Shown: in pieces, positions 1 through 6,878 of the stretch
Position numbering within the stretch: position 1 is the first letter of the stretch
Layout: every line of letters starts with the position of its first letter
Origin: Flavobacteriaceae bacterium
GTDB taxonomy: Bacteria; Bacteroidota; Bacteroidia; Flavobacteriales; Flavobacteriaceae
Assembly: GCA_947488595.1 (NCBI GenBank)
Contig: CANKZI010000001.1
Coordinates: forward strand, 1-64,000
Direction of reading: 5' to 3'
DNA length: 64,000 bases
Position numbers and translations under genes: made by a program
Notes under the pieces: model-generated
Seen by the model: only the letters and a program-made list of their open reading frames with translations
Told to the model about the DNA's origin: nothing
Database searches by the model: none

Positions 1-105
1 GGAAAAGGGTATGGCGAGAGCGAACCAAAAGTAGACTGCAAAGAAGCATGCACCGAAGAACAACATGCACAAAACAGACGCAGCGAGTTTCTTATTGTAA
101 AATAA
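1..105 (+). CDS. OmpA-family protein, C-terminal end (5' truncated by window)
   Basis: Frame 1 is open from the first base and ends at a TAA at 103-105. The 34 visible residues include GYGESEP followed by a short cysteine-containing insert (two Cys four residues apart, CKEAC) and end in NRRSEFLIVK. This is the typical last strand of the OmpA/MotB peptidoglycan-binding domain. The cysteine-bearing insert before the NRR motif is common in flavobacterial OmpA proteins (recalled). The rest of the gene lies left of the window, so domain order upstream is unknown. It would be an outer-membrane protein tethered to peptidoglycan. Confidence 0.85.
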   Translation, partial: GKGYGESEPKVDCKEACTEEQHAQNRRSEFLIVK

Positions 106-125
106 TAAGTGTTTTAGTTCATAAG

Positions 126-166
126 AATGTCCCATTTAGTGTTTCACTTTTTGGGGCATTTTCTTT
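126..166. terminator. Stem-loop between convergent genes
   Basis: AATGTCCC (126-133) pairs with GGGGCATT (153-160) with one G-T pair. The loop contains a second small hairpin AGTG/CACT. A T-rich run TTTTCTTT follows on the plus strand. It lies between the convergent ompA tail and queD and could stop transcription from the left. Confidence 0.5.
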
Positions 167-193
167 AAGAGCGAGTAACTATTTTAAAAAGGT

Positions 194-652
194 TCAGTTT
201 AATAAATTATCACTTGCAAACCATTCGGCAAAAGAGGTTTCTGTTTCTTGAAGTTTTAACGAAAAAAGCTGAATTGTTGTAGGAAGACGATTTTGGATTT
301 TTTCTGCAAAATCAATCACCATGTTTTCGCTTGTGGGTTGATAATCAACCAAGATCACATGATGACCACGGTTTTTTAGTTCATTTGCAAGCTCGATGTG
401 CGGTGTAGTTTCGTTAAAAACCGTCGCGTGATCAAATTGATCTACGATTTCCTCTTTCACAATTTTTTTCAAATCAGAAAAATCGATAACCATTCCGAAT
501 TTCACATTATTGCGATCTGATATTGGCGTTCCAATTACCGTTACAGAAAGTTTGTAGCTATGGCCATGTACATTTTTACATTTTCCATCATAGCCATACA
601 GTGCATGACCGGTTTCGAAACTGAATTGTTTTGTAATTCTGATTTTAGTCAT
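194..652 (-). CDS. queD: 6-pyruvoyl-tetrahydropterin synthase / 6-carboxytetrahydropterin synthase (QueD-like)
   Basis: A 152-residue protein of the T-fold PTPS/QueD family, cytosolic. In bacteria it usually converts 7,8-dihydroneopterin triphosphate to 6-carboxytetrahydropterin for queuosine; some homologues serve pterin cofactor synthesis. The zinc ligands are visible as His16 in TGHALYG and His29/His31 in NVHGHSY. The likely catalytic Cys25 lies just before them, and a D-H pair (FDHATVF, about 73-79) matches the catalytic His region. Length is normal (about 120-150). No other queuosine gene is adjacent, so the exact product is inferred from family alone. Confidence 0.88.
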   Translation of the reverse strand: MTKIRITKQFSFETGHALYGYDGKCKNVHGHSYKLSVTVIGTPISDRNNVKFGMVIDFSDLKKIVKEEIVDQFDHATVFNETTPHIELANELKNRGHHVILVDYQPTSENMVIDFAEKIQNRLPTTIQLFSLKLQETETSFAEWFASDNLLN

Positions 653-669
653 GGTATTTTTATTTGTTG

Positions 670-677
670 CAAATTTA
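670..677 (-). promoter_or_regulatory. Putative -7 element for queD
   Basis: On the minus strand the sequence reads TAAATTTG, an exact match to the Bacteroidetes TAnnTTTG element, ending about 18 bases before the ATG. I see no clear TTG -33 box at the right distance, so the call is tentative. Confidence 0.45.
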
Positions 678-711
678 GTGATTTATTGTTTATCGTCTGG
701 ATCAGAAAATA

Positions 712-790
712 CCTAGCCCTGATGGAAGTGAAAATCCTTTTTGGGCGGTGTTCGCGCAAAAAGATTGTAACGGACAGCAGGAATAGCTTC
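712..790 (+). repeat. Dispersed intergenic repeat, copy 1
   Basis: Begins CCTAGCCCTGATGGAAG, has ATCCTTTTT, an inner stem-loop region, AAAAAGAT, and ends in GGACAGCAGGAATAGCTTC. The same order of blocks occurs at 4065-4141 and, inverted, at 6746-6826. It lies between ech and queD, just beyond the ech stop codon. Confidence 0.75.
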
Positions 791-799
791 AAAAAAAAA

Positions 800-1567
800 T
801 TACTTTTTAAAAGCAATAAGGGCATTTTTTGTGAAATCGGAAAGCACCAATTTGCCAGAAATTTGCGCCCTTTCGTATAATAAATTATCCCAATGATCGG
901 TGTCTTGCCAAAGTACTTTTTTCATTGCAGTTAAAGCTTCGGGATTGTAGGAAGCCAGTTTTTGAGAAAACAAAAGTACGGCATTGTCTAAAGTCTCAAT
1001 GCTATCAAAAACTTGAGCAAATAATCCTTTTTGATTGGCCCATTGGGCGTCTTTCCATTCGTGAGCGGCCCAACTCATTTCTGCAAGCGCTGTTGCTCCA
1101 ATTTTTCTAGCCACTGCGGGTGCTATGACAAAAGGCCCAATTCCGATGGCCAATTCGGATAATTTTACGGCAGCATTTTTTGTCGCCATTACATAATCGC
1201 ATGCTGCAATGAGTCCCACTCCGCCTCCAACTGCTTTGCCTTGAACACGACAAATAACGGGTTTTACACATTTGCGAATCGCGTTGATTACATTGGCAAA
1301 TTGAGAGAAAAAAGCGGTGCCTTGTTCAAGCGTAGCTATTTGCAACAGTTCGTCAAAAGAAGCGCCTCCACAAAAAACGCCATCACCTTGGCTTTTAAGT
1401 ACAATTACAGCTACTTTTTCGTCATGACTAAGCACATTAATCTCCGATGTTAAACGCGTTAATAAAGCAGTTGGAAACGAATTTCCAGCAGGATGACCAA
1501 AAGTAACTGTAGCAATATTATTTAAGATTTCGGTTTCTAGAAATCCGTTGATTGGAGCCGTGTTCAT
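800..1567 (-). CDS. Enoyl-CoA hydratase/isomerase family protein (crotonase)
   Basis: A 255-residue cytosolic acyl-CoA hydratase/isomerase of fatty-acid or branched-chain amino-acid breakdown. The oxyanion-hole segments are visible: FCGGASFDEL (about 65-74) and a glycine-rich GKAVGGGVGLIAACD segment. A glutamate in LSELAIGIGP matches the second catalytic Glu of crotonase. The first catalytic Glu (GGGxEL in rat crotonase) is replaced by Gly in GGGVGL, a pattern I associate with methylglutaconyl-CoA hydratase-like members. The start at 1567 is chosen because an upstream in-frame ATG at 1600 would overlap the promoter-like element at 1598-1605. Exact substrate unknown. Confidence 0.85.
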   Translation of the reverse strand: MNTAPINGFLETEILNNIATVTFGHPAGNSFPTALLTRLTSEINVLSHDEKVAVIVLKSQGDGVFCGGASFDELLQIATLEQGTAFFSQFANVINAIRKCVKPVICRVQGKAVGGGVGLIAACDYVMATKNAAVKLSELAIGIGPFVIAPAVARKIGATALAEMSWAAHEWKDAQWANQKGLFAQVFDSIETLDNAVLLFSQKLASYNPEALTAMKKVLWQDTDHWDNLLYERAQISGKLVLSDFTKNALIAFKK

Positions 1568-1597
1568 GTTTTTAATTTTGTGTAAATTTAATGAAAA

Positions 1598-1605
1598 CAA
1601 AAGTA
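1598..1605 (-). promoter_or_regulatory. Putative -7 element for the crotonase gene
   Basis: Minus-strand TACTTTTG matches TAnnTTTG and ends 30 bases before the chosen ATG at 1567. A good -33 box is not obvious. Confidence 0.45.
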
Positions 1606-1638
1606 CAATTCATAAAAGTGGTGATTTGGAAATTCTTT

Positions 1639-1671
1639 TTTGGAAAATGGAAAGGAATTGCCTTATATTTG
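1639..1671 (+). promoter_or_regulatory. Promoter for tRNA-Ala
   Basis: TTTG at 1639-1642 and TATATTTG at 1664-1671 with a 21-bp spacer match the Bacteroidetes -33/-7 consensus. The predicted start site falls a few bases before the mature tRNA 5' end at 1683. Confidence 0.7.
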
Positions 1672-1682
1672 TCGAAATTATT

Positions 1683-1756
1683 GGGGGATTAGCTCATTTG
1701 GCTAGAGCGCTTGCCTGGCAGGCAAGAGGTGGTCGGTTCGAATCCGATATTCTCCA
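1683..1756 (+). tRNA. tRNA-Ala (anticodon GGC)
   Basis: A 74-nt cloverleaf: acceptor GGGGGAT/ATTCTCC (two G-U pairs), D arm GCTC/GAGC, anticodon stem CTTGC/GCAAG with loop CTGGCAG (T33, anticodon GGC), T arm GTCGG-TTCGAAT-CCGAT, discriminator A. The 3' CCA is not encoded (ACA follows). It decodes GCC and GCU. It stands alone with its own promoter and terminator. Confidence 0.95.
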
Positions 1757-1774
1757 CATAAAACATTGCAACAT

Positions 1775-1801
1775 AACAGTACCAATTGGTGCTGTTTTTT
1801 T
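1775..1801 (+). terminator. Rho-independent terminator of tRNA-Ala
   Basis: AACAGTACC (1775-1783) and GGTGCTGTT (1788-1796) form a 9-bp stem with one G-T pair and an AATT loop, running into seven T. It lies 19 bases after the tRNA. Confidence 0.85.
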
Positions 1802-1859
1802 GCTTAAAGAGCAATCAAAAATGTAGTTATTTAAAGTGTTTTATTTGCCTTTCAACAAC

Positions 1860-2687
1860 TTAATATTTTGCAGTTACACTAAATCCAAAACTTACATCTT
1901 CTTGTTTCTTCCATTTTCCTTGACTTGCCGCACGGGAAATGATTTGATTTCCAGAATAGTCGGCTAAAAAATGCAGGCCGCCTTCGCCAAGACCTTCGAT
2001 TAGTTCGATGGCTACAAAAAAATCGTCTTGAACAACTATGTCATATTCGTCTAAATCAACACTCAATTTTCCTTTTTTGATTGTACTCGTTACAATGATA
2101 CTTTCTTGAAGAATGGAGTTATTGGGTAATCCATCCTTTAAATCATAAAAGTTGAGACGGAATTTGAATTCTTTATAATGGTTGTAATCTACTATCGCAT
2201 GAAATGCTTTAATGAAGGTTGGTTTCTTTTTAATTTTAATAATCATCCCGATTTCATTGCCCAAAACATTATTGACAAATCCAGCCGAAACTGTTTTTTT
2301 TTCTAAAACATTTCCGAAATTACGCGTTTGCATTTTTTTATTGCTAATGATAATTTCTTTTAACTCGGCAACTTCTTTTTCTAAAAAGAAATCTTTGTTT
2401 TCGGTAATTGCTTTTTTAAAATCGGCAACGTTATAGATTATACTTTTGTATCCAATAATTGAAATCTTTAAAATTTCATTGTCATATTTTTCGTCCAAAA
2501 CCAATTGAAACTGTCCGTTCACATCAGAAACAGTGCCTGAGTTTTTATTTAGCACGCCAATATTCACATACGCCAATGCTTCTTGTGAATTTATATCTTT
2601 CAAAACACCTTCATAAACTTTGGATTGTGACTGGCTTTGCTGGAATAAAAATATCAAAAAGTAAAAGACCAATAATGATTTTTTCAT
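1860..2687 (-). CDS. Secreted protein with carboxypeptidase-like regulatory domain
   Basis: A 275-residue protein. Residues 1-21 form a signal peptide (charged start, long hydrophobic core, QSQS end). Residues about 24-110 fit the CarboxypepD_reg-like beta-sandwich: a VLKDINSQEALAYVNI segment, then GTVSDVNGQFQL and a later ISIIGYKS. This domain is typical at the N-terminus of TonB receptors, but here no receptor follows. The remaining 160 residues form an uncharacterised beta-rich region. Probably envelope-located; function unknown. Only six bases separate it from the lipoprotein gene upstream (stop at 2694), so the two are probably co-transcribed. Confidence 0.75.
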   Translation of the reverse strand: MKKSLLVFYFLIFLFQQSQSQSKVYEGVLKDINSQEALAYVNIGVLNKNSGTVSDVNGQFQLVLDEKYDNEILKISIIGYKSIIYNVADFKKAITENKDFFLEKEVAELKEIIISNKKMQTRNFGNVLEKKTVSAGFVNNVLGNEIGMIIKIKKKPTFIKAFHAIVDYNHYKEFKFRLNFYDLKDGLPNNSILQESIIVTSTIKKGKLSVDLDEYDIVVQDDFFVAIELIEGLGEGGLHFLADYSGNQIISRAASQGKWKKQEDVSFGFSVTAKY

Positions 2688-2693
2688 TGCATT

Positions 2694-3212
2694 TTACTTT
2701 GGTAAAGGTGCGCCAACTGCAACACTGCAAACATGACCTTCTTGACCGTGTGGCGGATTCATTCCCGGAGCGGTAGGCGTTGCAGCCGCTGGCTGTGCTA
2801 GTGGCGTTGGTTGTGCCAATGGCGTTGGGGTTGGGGTACTTGTACTGATTGGTTGCACGGAAGCACTACCCGATTTTTGAGCTGTAACAGCTTGCTGTTT
2901 TTTGGCCACAGGCGAACTCAAAGCCGCACCAACAGCAATGTCACAACGGTGGTTAGGTTGTCCGTGTGGCGGATTCATTCCCGGAGCCGTTTTGGCAGCA
3001 TTTACAGCTTGTGGTGTTGCATTTGTAACGCTTTGTGCAGGTTGACCGACTTGAACCGGCGTGGAAGCTGCAGGTGCAATAACAGGAGCTGCAGCAGTTG
3101 TATTTTGAACAGCAGTGGAATCGGTTGTAGTTTCTTGAGGCTGTAATTCTTTCTTGCAAGAAGTTAAAAATAAAACCACTGCAACTGTAGTTAAAAAGGA
3201 TTTAAAATTCAT
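2694..3212 (-). CDS. Lipoprotein with two NPPHGQ-x2-H-x-C motifs
   Basis: A 172-residue protein with a lipoprotein signal (FLTSC, lipidated Cys19). Two near-identical modules at about 75-98 and 147-170 share APGMNPPHGQ, then two variable residues, H, one residue, C, then AVGA and L. Each keeps two His and one Cys (83/88/90 and 155/160/162). The rest is a Pro/Ala/Thr/Gln-rich low-complexity linker with a PTPLAQ duplication. I recall such motifs in other flavobacterial proteins of unknown function. A metal-binding role of the His/His/Cys set is only a guess. Its gene lies directly upstream of the CarboxypepD-like gene. Confidence 0.75.
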   Translation of the reverse strand: MNFKSFLTTVAVVLFLTSCKKELQPQETTTDSTAVQNTTAAAPVIAPAASTPVQVGQPAQSVTNATPQAVNAAKTAPGMNPPHGQPNHRCDIAVGAALSSPVAKKQQAVTAQKSGSASVQPISTSTPTPTPLAQPTPLAQPAAATPTAPGMNPPHGQEGHVCSVAVGAPLPK

Positions 3213-3232
3213 AGTTTTTAAATTAAGAACTT

Positions 3233-3240
3233 CAAATATA
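3233..3240 (-). promoter_or_regulatory. Putative -7 element for the lipoprotein gene
   Basis: Minus-strand TATATTTG matches TAnnTTTG and ends 20 bases before the ATG at 3212. No clear -33 box. Confidence 0.45.
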
Positions 3241-3333
3241 AAACTTTAATGGGTTTAAAAAAAAGATTAACGAACTTTACGCTATTCAAGAAAGGAAAGC
3301 TACACCAAAGTGTTTGTTTTGAAAAAACAAGAA

Positions 3334-3370
3334 TAAAAAAAGCCTTTCCGTTTTATCAGAAAAGCTTTTT
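3334..3370 (-). terminator. Terminator of the CAU tRNA
   Basis: Read on the minus strand, AAAAAGC-x-TTTC and GAAA-x-GCTTTTT form a stem with one internal mismatch and a 10-nt loop, followed by T residues. It begins directly after the tRNA 3' end. Confidence 0.75.
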
Positions 3371-3371
3371 G

Positions 3372-3445
3372 TGGTCCCACTTGGAATCGAACCAAGCACC
3401 TACTGATTATGAGTCAGTTGCTCTAACCGAATGAGCTATAGGACC
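3372..3445 (-). tRNA. tRNA with anticodon CAU (elongator Met or lysidine-type Ile)
   Basis: A 74-nt cloverleaf on the minus strand: acceptor GGTCCTA paired with TGGGACC (six canonical or wobble pairs), D arm GCTC/GAGC, anticodon stem ACTGA/TCAGT with loop CTCATAA, T arm CTTGG-TTCGATT-CCAAG, discriminator A, no encoded CCA. It is not an initiator, since the anticodon stem lacks the three G-C pairs. Elongator Met and tRNA-Ile2 (CAU) cannot be separated by eye. I favour Met. Confidence 0.9.
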
Positions 3446-3597
3446 AATTGTGGCTTGCAATATTACCACTATTTTTGCTTCATTGCAAATCTTTTTTGTT
3501 TCTGCGACTTAGAATTTTGAATCAACTGCGTTTTCAGATAGTTAGAAAGCGGCCTTTTTTTCGAGTCCTATACCCAAAAATCATAACATCCAAGAAT

Positions 3598-3996
3598 CTA
3601 AATATCCTGACACAATTCTATCAAAACGCCGTTGGTGCCTTTTGGATGCAAAAAAGCAACCAGTTTATTGTCGGCGCCTTTTTTGGGAATGGCATTCAAA
3701 ACAACAAATCCTTCCGATTGTAGTCGTGCGATTTCGGCAACAATATCGTCAACATCAAAAGCAATATGATGAATGCCTTCGCCTTTCTTTTCTATGAATT
3801 TCGCAATCGGACTTTCGCTATTCGTGGCTTCAAGCAATTCAATTTTGTTGGGACCGTTTTTAAAAAAAGATGTTTTTACCCCTTCACTGGCTACTTCTTC
3901 AAATTTATAAGGCGGTGCTCCGAATAATTTTTCGAAAAGCAAATTAGAAACTTCCAAATCTTTTACAGCGATGCCGATGTGCTCTATTTTTTTCAT
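3598..3996 (-). CDS. mce: Methylmalonyl-CoA epimerase
   Basis: A 132-residue glyoxalase/VOC-fold enzyme that interconverts (2R)- and (2S)-methylmalonyl-CoA between propionyl-CoA carboxylase and methylmalonyl-CoA mutase. The N-terminus IEHIGIAVKDL carries metal ligand His6. GIHHIAFDVDDI carries His76/His77, and GVLIELCQ near the end carries Glu127. Length fits the family (130-140). Mutase genes are not in the window. It is divergent from rbfA. Confidence 0.9.
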   Translation of the reverse strand: MKKIEHIGIAVKDLEVSNLLFEKLFGAPPYKFEEVASEGVKTSFFKNGPNKIELLEATNSESPIAKFIEKKGEGIHHIAFDVDDIVAEIARLQSEGFVVLNAIPKKGADNKLVAFLHPKGTNGVLIELCQDI

Positions 3997-4064
3997 GAGG
4001 TCGAATTGAAACGCAAAGTTCGCAAAGTTTTTTGCATAGTCCGCAATTTTTTTTAAACTAAACG

Positions 4065-4141
4065 CCTAGCCCTGATGGAAGCGGCATCCTTTTGAGGCTT
4101 TTCGCCGAAAAAGATACAGCGCACAGCAGGAACAATGCTTC
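4065..4141 (+). repeat. Dispersed intergenic repeat, copy 2
   Basis: CCTAGCCCTGATGGAAG, GGCATCCTTTT, an inner part with GGC/GCC pairing, AAAAAGAT, then GCACAGCAGGAAC and GCTTC. The first 17 bases are identical to copy 1 at 712. It sits between the divergent mce and rbfA genes. Confidence 0.75.
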
Positions 4142-4212
4142 AAAACAACCAATAGCAAAAGCAAATTATTCCCAAAAAACTAAAAAACTTTGCAACTTAA
4201 ACACTTTGTAAC

Positions 4213-4240
4213 TTTGTAACTTCAAAAAATCGTATTTTTG
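4213..4240 (+). promoter_or_regulatory. Promoter of rbfA
   Basis: TATTTTTG at 4233-4240 is an exact TAnnTTTG match. A TTTG at 4213-4216 gives a 16-bp spacer, which is somewhat short. The -7 box ends only 4 bases before the rbfA ATG, so the transcript would be leaderless or nearly so. The 40 bases before it hold imperfect direct copies of CTTTGTAACTT. Confidence 0.6.
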
Positions 4241-4244
4241 CGGC

Positions 4245-4637
4245 ATGGAAACAAACAGACAGAAAAAAATTGGTGGCGTAATCCAAAAAGATTTGGTAGA
4301 TATTTTGCAAGGTGAAGTGCGAAAAAACGGAATTTCTAATCTTGTAATTTCGGTTTCTAAAGTTTTGGTAACTTCTGATTTGTCGGTAGCGACCGTGCAT
4401 TTGAGTATTTTTCCGCAAGAAAAAGCCGCCGAAACATTGGCTGCCATCAAATCAAATACGCCTTTGATCAAGCACGATTTATCTCAGCGTGTGCGTTTGC
4501 AATTGCGCAAAGTACCCAATCTGACTTTTTATATTGATGATTCATTGGATTATATCGAAAAAATCGACAACGCGCTTGCCGCCAAAGAAAATCCAATAGA
4601 AAACCGCGATTTATTAGAACGCCGAAGAAAATCATAA
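4245..4637 (+). CDS. rbfA: Ribosome-binding factor A
   Basis: A 130-residue KH-like protein that binds the 30S subunit and helps mature the 16S rRNA 5' end, especially in the cold. It begins METNRQKKIGGVIQKDLVDI, the family start (polar helix with QxKI/xxxIQ). It continues with VISVSKVLVTSDLSVATVHLSI, matching the conserved VtvtxVxvSxDL block, and a late RVRLQLRKVPNLTFYIDDS block matching the R..aLxxrxxPxLxFxxD signature. The downstream permease begins two bases after its stop, so the two form an operon. Confidence 0.93.
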   Translation: METNRQKKIGGVIQKDLVDILQGEVRKNGISNLVISVSKVLVTSDLSVATVHLSIFPQEKAAETLAAIKSNTPLIKHDLSQRVRLQLRKVPNLTFYIDDSLDYIEKIDNALAAKENPIENRDLLERRRKS

Positions 4638-4638
4638 A

Positions 4639-5838
4639 TTGAATTTTTCTCTTTACATAGCCCAACGTTATCTGAAAAGCGCTAGCAAAAACAATGCAAT
4701 CAACATTATAAATCGTATTGCATCGTTGGGAATTATCTTTGGCGCAGCCGCTTTATTTATTGTTTTATCGGTTTTTAGCGGCTTGATTGACTTTAGCCTT
4801 TCTTTTTCCAATTCGATTGATCCCGATTTGAAAGCAAGCAGTACTTTTGGCAAATCTTTTTTTATATCCAAAGAACAAAACGCGCAACTAAAAAAAATCG
4901 ATGGCGTGGCAGCTTACAGCGCCATTGTCGAAGAACGGGTGCTTTTTGTTTTTGACGGAAAAGAACAAGTCACTGTTCTCAAAGGCGTAGATGCCGAGTT
5001 CAACATCGTAAATGCAATTAAAAAAAGCGTTTTTAACGGACAATGGCTGGCGCCGAATACGTCGCAAGTAGTCATTGGCGCGGGAATATCACAAAAATTA
5101 TCGGTAGGCGTTCTTGATTATAACAATCCTTTTGAAGTGTATGTTCCCAGAGCAGGCAAAGGCGATATTCAACAGCAGGAAGACGCATTCAATAAAACCG
5201 TTTTAACGCCAATCGGAATTTATTCGATTACCGAAGAACTCGACATGAAATATGTTTTCTGCGATTTACAACAAGCACAATTGTTATTGGATTTTAAACC
5301 CAATCAAGTGTCTGGAATCGAACTGAAACTCAAATCGCCAAACGATGAAGCCCAAGTAATCCGAAAATTGCAAAGCATTTTTAATCAAAAACTAACCATA
5401 AAAAACCGAGCGCAACTCAACGATGCGTTGTACAAAATGTTGAATACCGAAAACATGGCCGTTTATCTTATTTTCACATTGGTCATTATAATCGTACTTT
5501 TTAATTTGGTTGGCGCACTCATTATGATGATTCTCGAAAAGAAAAACAACCTCAAAACACTTTATTGTCTTGGCGTTGAAGTTAAAGATTTACGAAAAAT
5601 TTTCCTTTTGCAAGGCACGTTATTGAGTACCATTGGTGGAATTATTGGTTTGCTAATCGGAAGTATTGTCGTGTTAGCGCAACAATATTTTCAGCTGATT
5701 ATGATTACATCCACGTTGGCTTACCCAGTCAACTTTACATTTCAAAATGTGGTTATTGTGTTTTTGACGATTACTTCCCTTGGATTTTTAGCTTCTTTAA
5801 TCGCTTCAAGTCGTGTGACAAAAAGATTATTGGAATAG
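4639..5838 (+). CDS. LolCE/FtsX-type ABC transporter permease
   Basis: A 399-residue inner-membrane permease of the LolC/LolE (MacB-like) family, which together with an ATPase extracts lipoproteins or other cargo. One membrane helix is near residues 25-47 (SLGIIFGAAALFIVLSVFSG). A periplasmic domain of about 220 residues follows, then three helices near 270-295, 320-345 and 370-390. The start is a TTG at 4639, one base after the rbfA TAA. NFSLYIAQRYL matches the conserved beginning of the family, and no upstream ATG exists. The partner ATPase is not in the window. Confidence 0.85.
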   Translation: MNFSLYIAQRYLKSASKNNAINIINRIASLGIIFGAAALFIVLSVFSGLIDFSLSFSNSIDPDLKASSTFGKSFFISKEQNAQLKKIDGVAAYSAIVEERVLFVFDGKEQVTVLKGVDAEFNIVNAIKKSVFNGQWLAPNTSQVVIGAGISQKLSVGVLDYNNPFEVYVPRAGKGDIQQQEDAFNKTVLTPIGIYSITEELDMKYVFCDLQQAQLLLDFKPNQVSGIELKLKSPNDEAQVIRKLQSIFNQKLTIKNRAQLNDALYKMLNTENMAVYLIFTLVIIIVLFNLVGALIMMILEKKNNLKTLYCLGVEVKDLRKIFLLQGTLLSTIGGIIGLLIGSIVVLAQQYFQLIMITSTLAYPVNFTFQNVVIVFLTITSLGFLASLIASSRVTKRLLE

Positions 5839-5972
5839 CACTTCGCAATCATGCCCGCAAAAAAAACCATACCACTTTCATTAAAATAAAACAGACGATT
5901 GCTGCAGCTGTAATTTTGTTGTGGCAACTTTCTAAAAAATAAAAAATTTGACACAAGTTAATTCTAGCCTAA

Positions 5973-6009
5973 AAAAAAGACAGCAGCTATTTCAACTCCT
6001 GTCTTTTTT
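5973..6009. terminator. Bidirectional terminator between the permease and sod
   Basis: AAAAAAGACAG and CTGTCTTTTTT are perfect 11-base complements with a 15-nt loop. A/T runs on both sides make it usable from both strands between the convergent genes. Confidence 0.85.
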
Positions 6010-6034
6010 CCTAATTCTATTTTCTTAAATCCGA

Positions 6035-6643
6035 CTATTTCTCCAAAGCATACCTTCTGGCAACTTCTGTCCAATTGATAACATTAAAAAAGGCTTCGAT
6101 ATAATCGGGTCTTCTGTTTTGATAATTCAAATAATAAGCATGTTCCCACACATCCATTCCCAAAATTGGTGTACCACCACAACCCGTTTCTGGCATCAAT
6201 GGATTGTCTTGATTGGCTGTGCCGCAAACTTCTAATTTACCTCCTTTTTGCACACAGAGCCAAGCCCAACCTGAACCAAATTGTGTAGCACCCGCTTTTG
6301 CAAATTTGGCTTTGAATTCTTCAAAAGTGCCAAAATCTTTCTCAATAGCTTCGGCCAAATCACCAGCAGGCAATCCGCCACCATTCGGTGACATTACCGT
6401 CCAAAAAAGATTGTGATTGTAAAAACCACCGCCATTGTTGCGAACAGCCGCGTTTTTTTTGTCCAGATTAATTAAAATATTTTCAATCGTCAAACCATCC
6501 AAATCGGTGCCAGCAATAGCCGCATTAAGGTTGGTAGTATAAGCATTATGATGTTTTGTATGATGAATTTCCATCGTGCGTGCATCAATATGTGGTTCTA
6601 GTGCGTCGTACGCATAAGGTAATTTTGGTAAATCAAAAGCCAT
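6035..6643 (-). CDS. Superoxide dismutase, Mn type by sequence
   Basis: A 202-residue Fe/Mn superoxide dismutase, converting superoxide to hydrogen peroxide and oxygen. No signal peptide is present, so it is cytosolic. Metal ligands are His27 (MEIHHTKHH), His77 (FYNHNLFW), Asp164 and His168 (MDVWEHAYY). NNGGGFYNH at position 69-77 and Gln145 in TANQDNPL are the manganese-type features; iron enzymes usually carry the Gln in the earlier segment. Metal use could still be cambialistic. Single gene with its own promoter and terminator. Confidence 0.93.
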   Translation of the reverse strand: MAFDLPKLPYAYDALEPHIDARTMEIHHTKHHNAYTTNLNAAIAGTDLDGLTIENILINLDKKNAAVRNNGGGFYNHNLFWTVMSPNGGGLPAGDLAEAIEKDFGTFEEFKAKFAKAGATQFGSGWAWLCVQKGGKLEVCGTANQDNPLMPETGCGGTPILGMDVWEHAYYLNYQNRRPDYIEAFFNVINWTEVARRYALEK

Positions 6644-6679
6644 AATTATGAAGTTTTAATGGTTTATAAATATATTATT

Positions 6680-6687
6680 CAAATTTA
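6680..6687 (-). promoter_or_regulatory. Putative -7 element for sod
   Basis: Minus-strand TAAATTTG matches TAnnTTTG, 36 bases before the ATG. The -33 box is not evident. Confidence 0.45.
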
Positions 6688-6745
6688 AACATTTAACTTT
6701 GGAATTAGAAATTTGAGGTTGTTATATTTTTATTAATTAAATCAA

Positions 6746-6826
6746 AAGCTTATTCCCGCTTTCCTTTTCAATCTTTTACTGCCTAAAGAAGGCAGCAAAA
6801 GGATTTCCAATACAATCGGGGCTAGG
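6746..6826 (-). repeat. Dispersed intergenic repeat, copy 3 (inverted)
   Basis: Read on the minus strand it starts CCTAGCCCCGAT, continues with ATCCTTTT, a strong hairpin CTGCC/GGCAG, AAAAGAT, and ends AAGCGGGAATAAGCT. Block order equals copies at 712 and 4065. It lies between the divergent sod and addA-like genes. Confidence 0.75.
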
Positions 6827-6878
6827 CAATAATTTCAAAAATCAAAACCGCACTAATTGCGCAATCTGTAATTCACTT

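Noticed and set aside
1548..1826. 92-codon open frame covering the tRNA-Ala
   Set aside because: The cloverleaf, promoter and terminator explain the sequence fully.
2811..3146. Open frame rich in Cys/Arg/Ser opposite the NPPHGQ lipoprotein
   Set aside because: Composition follows from the Pro/Ala/Thr-rich codons of the other strand; the lipoprotein has a signal and duplicated motif.
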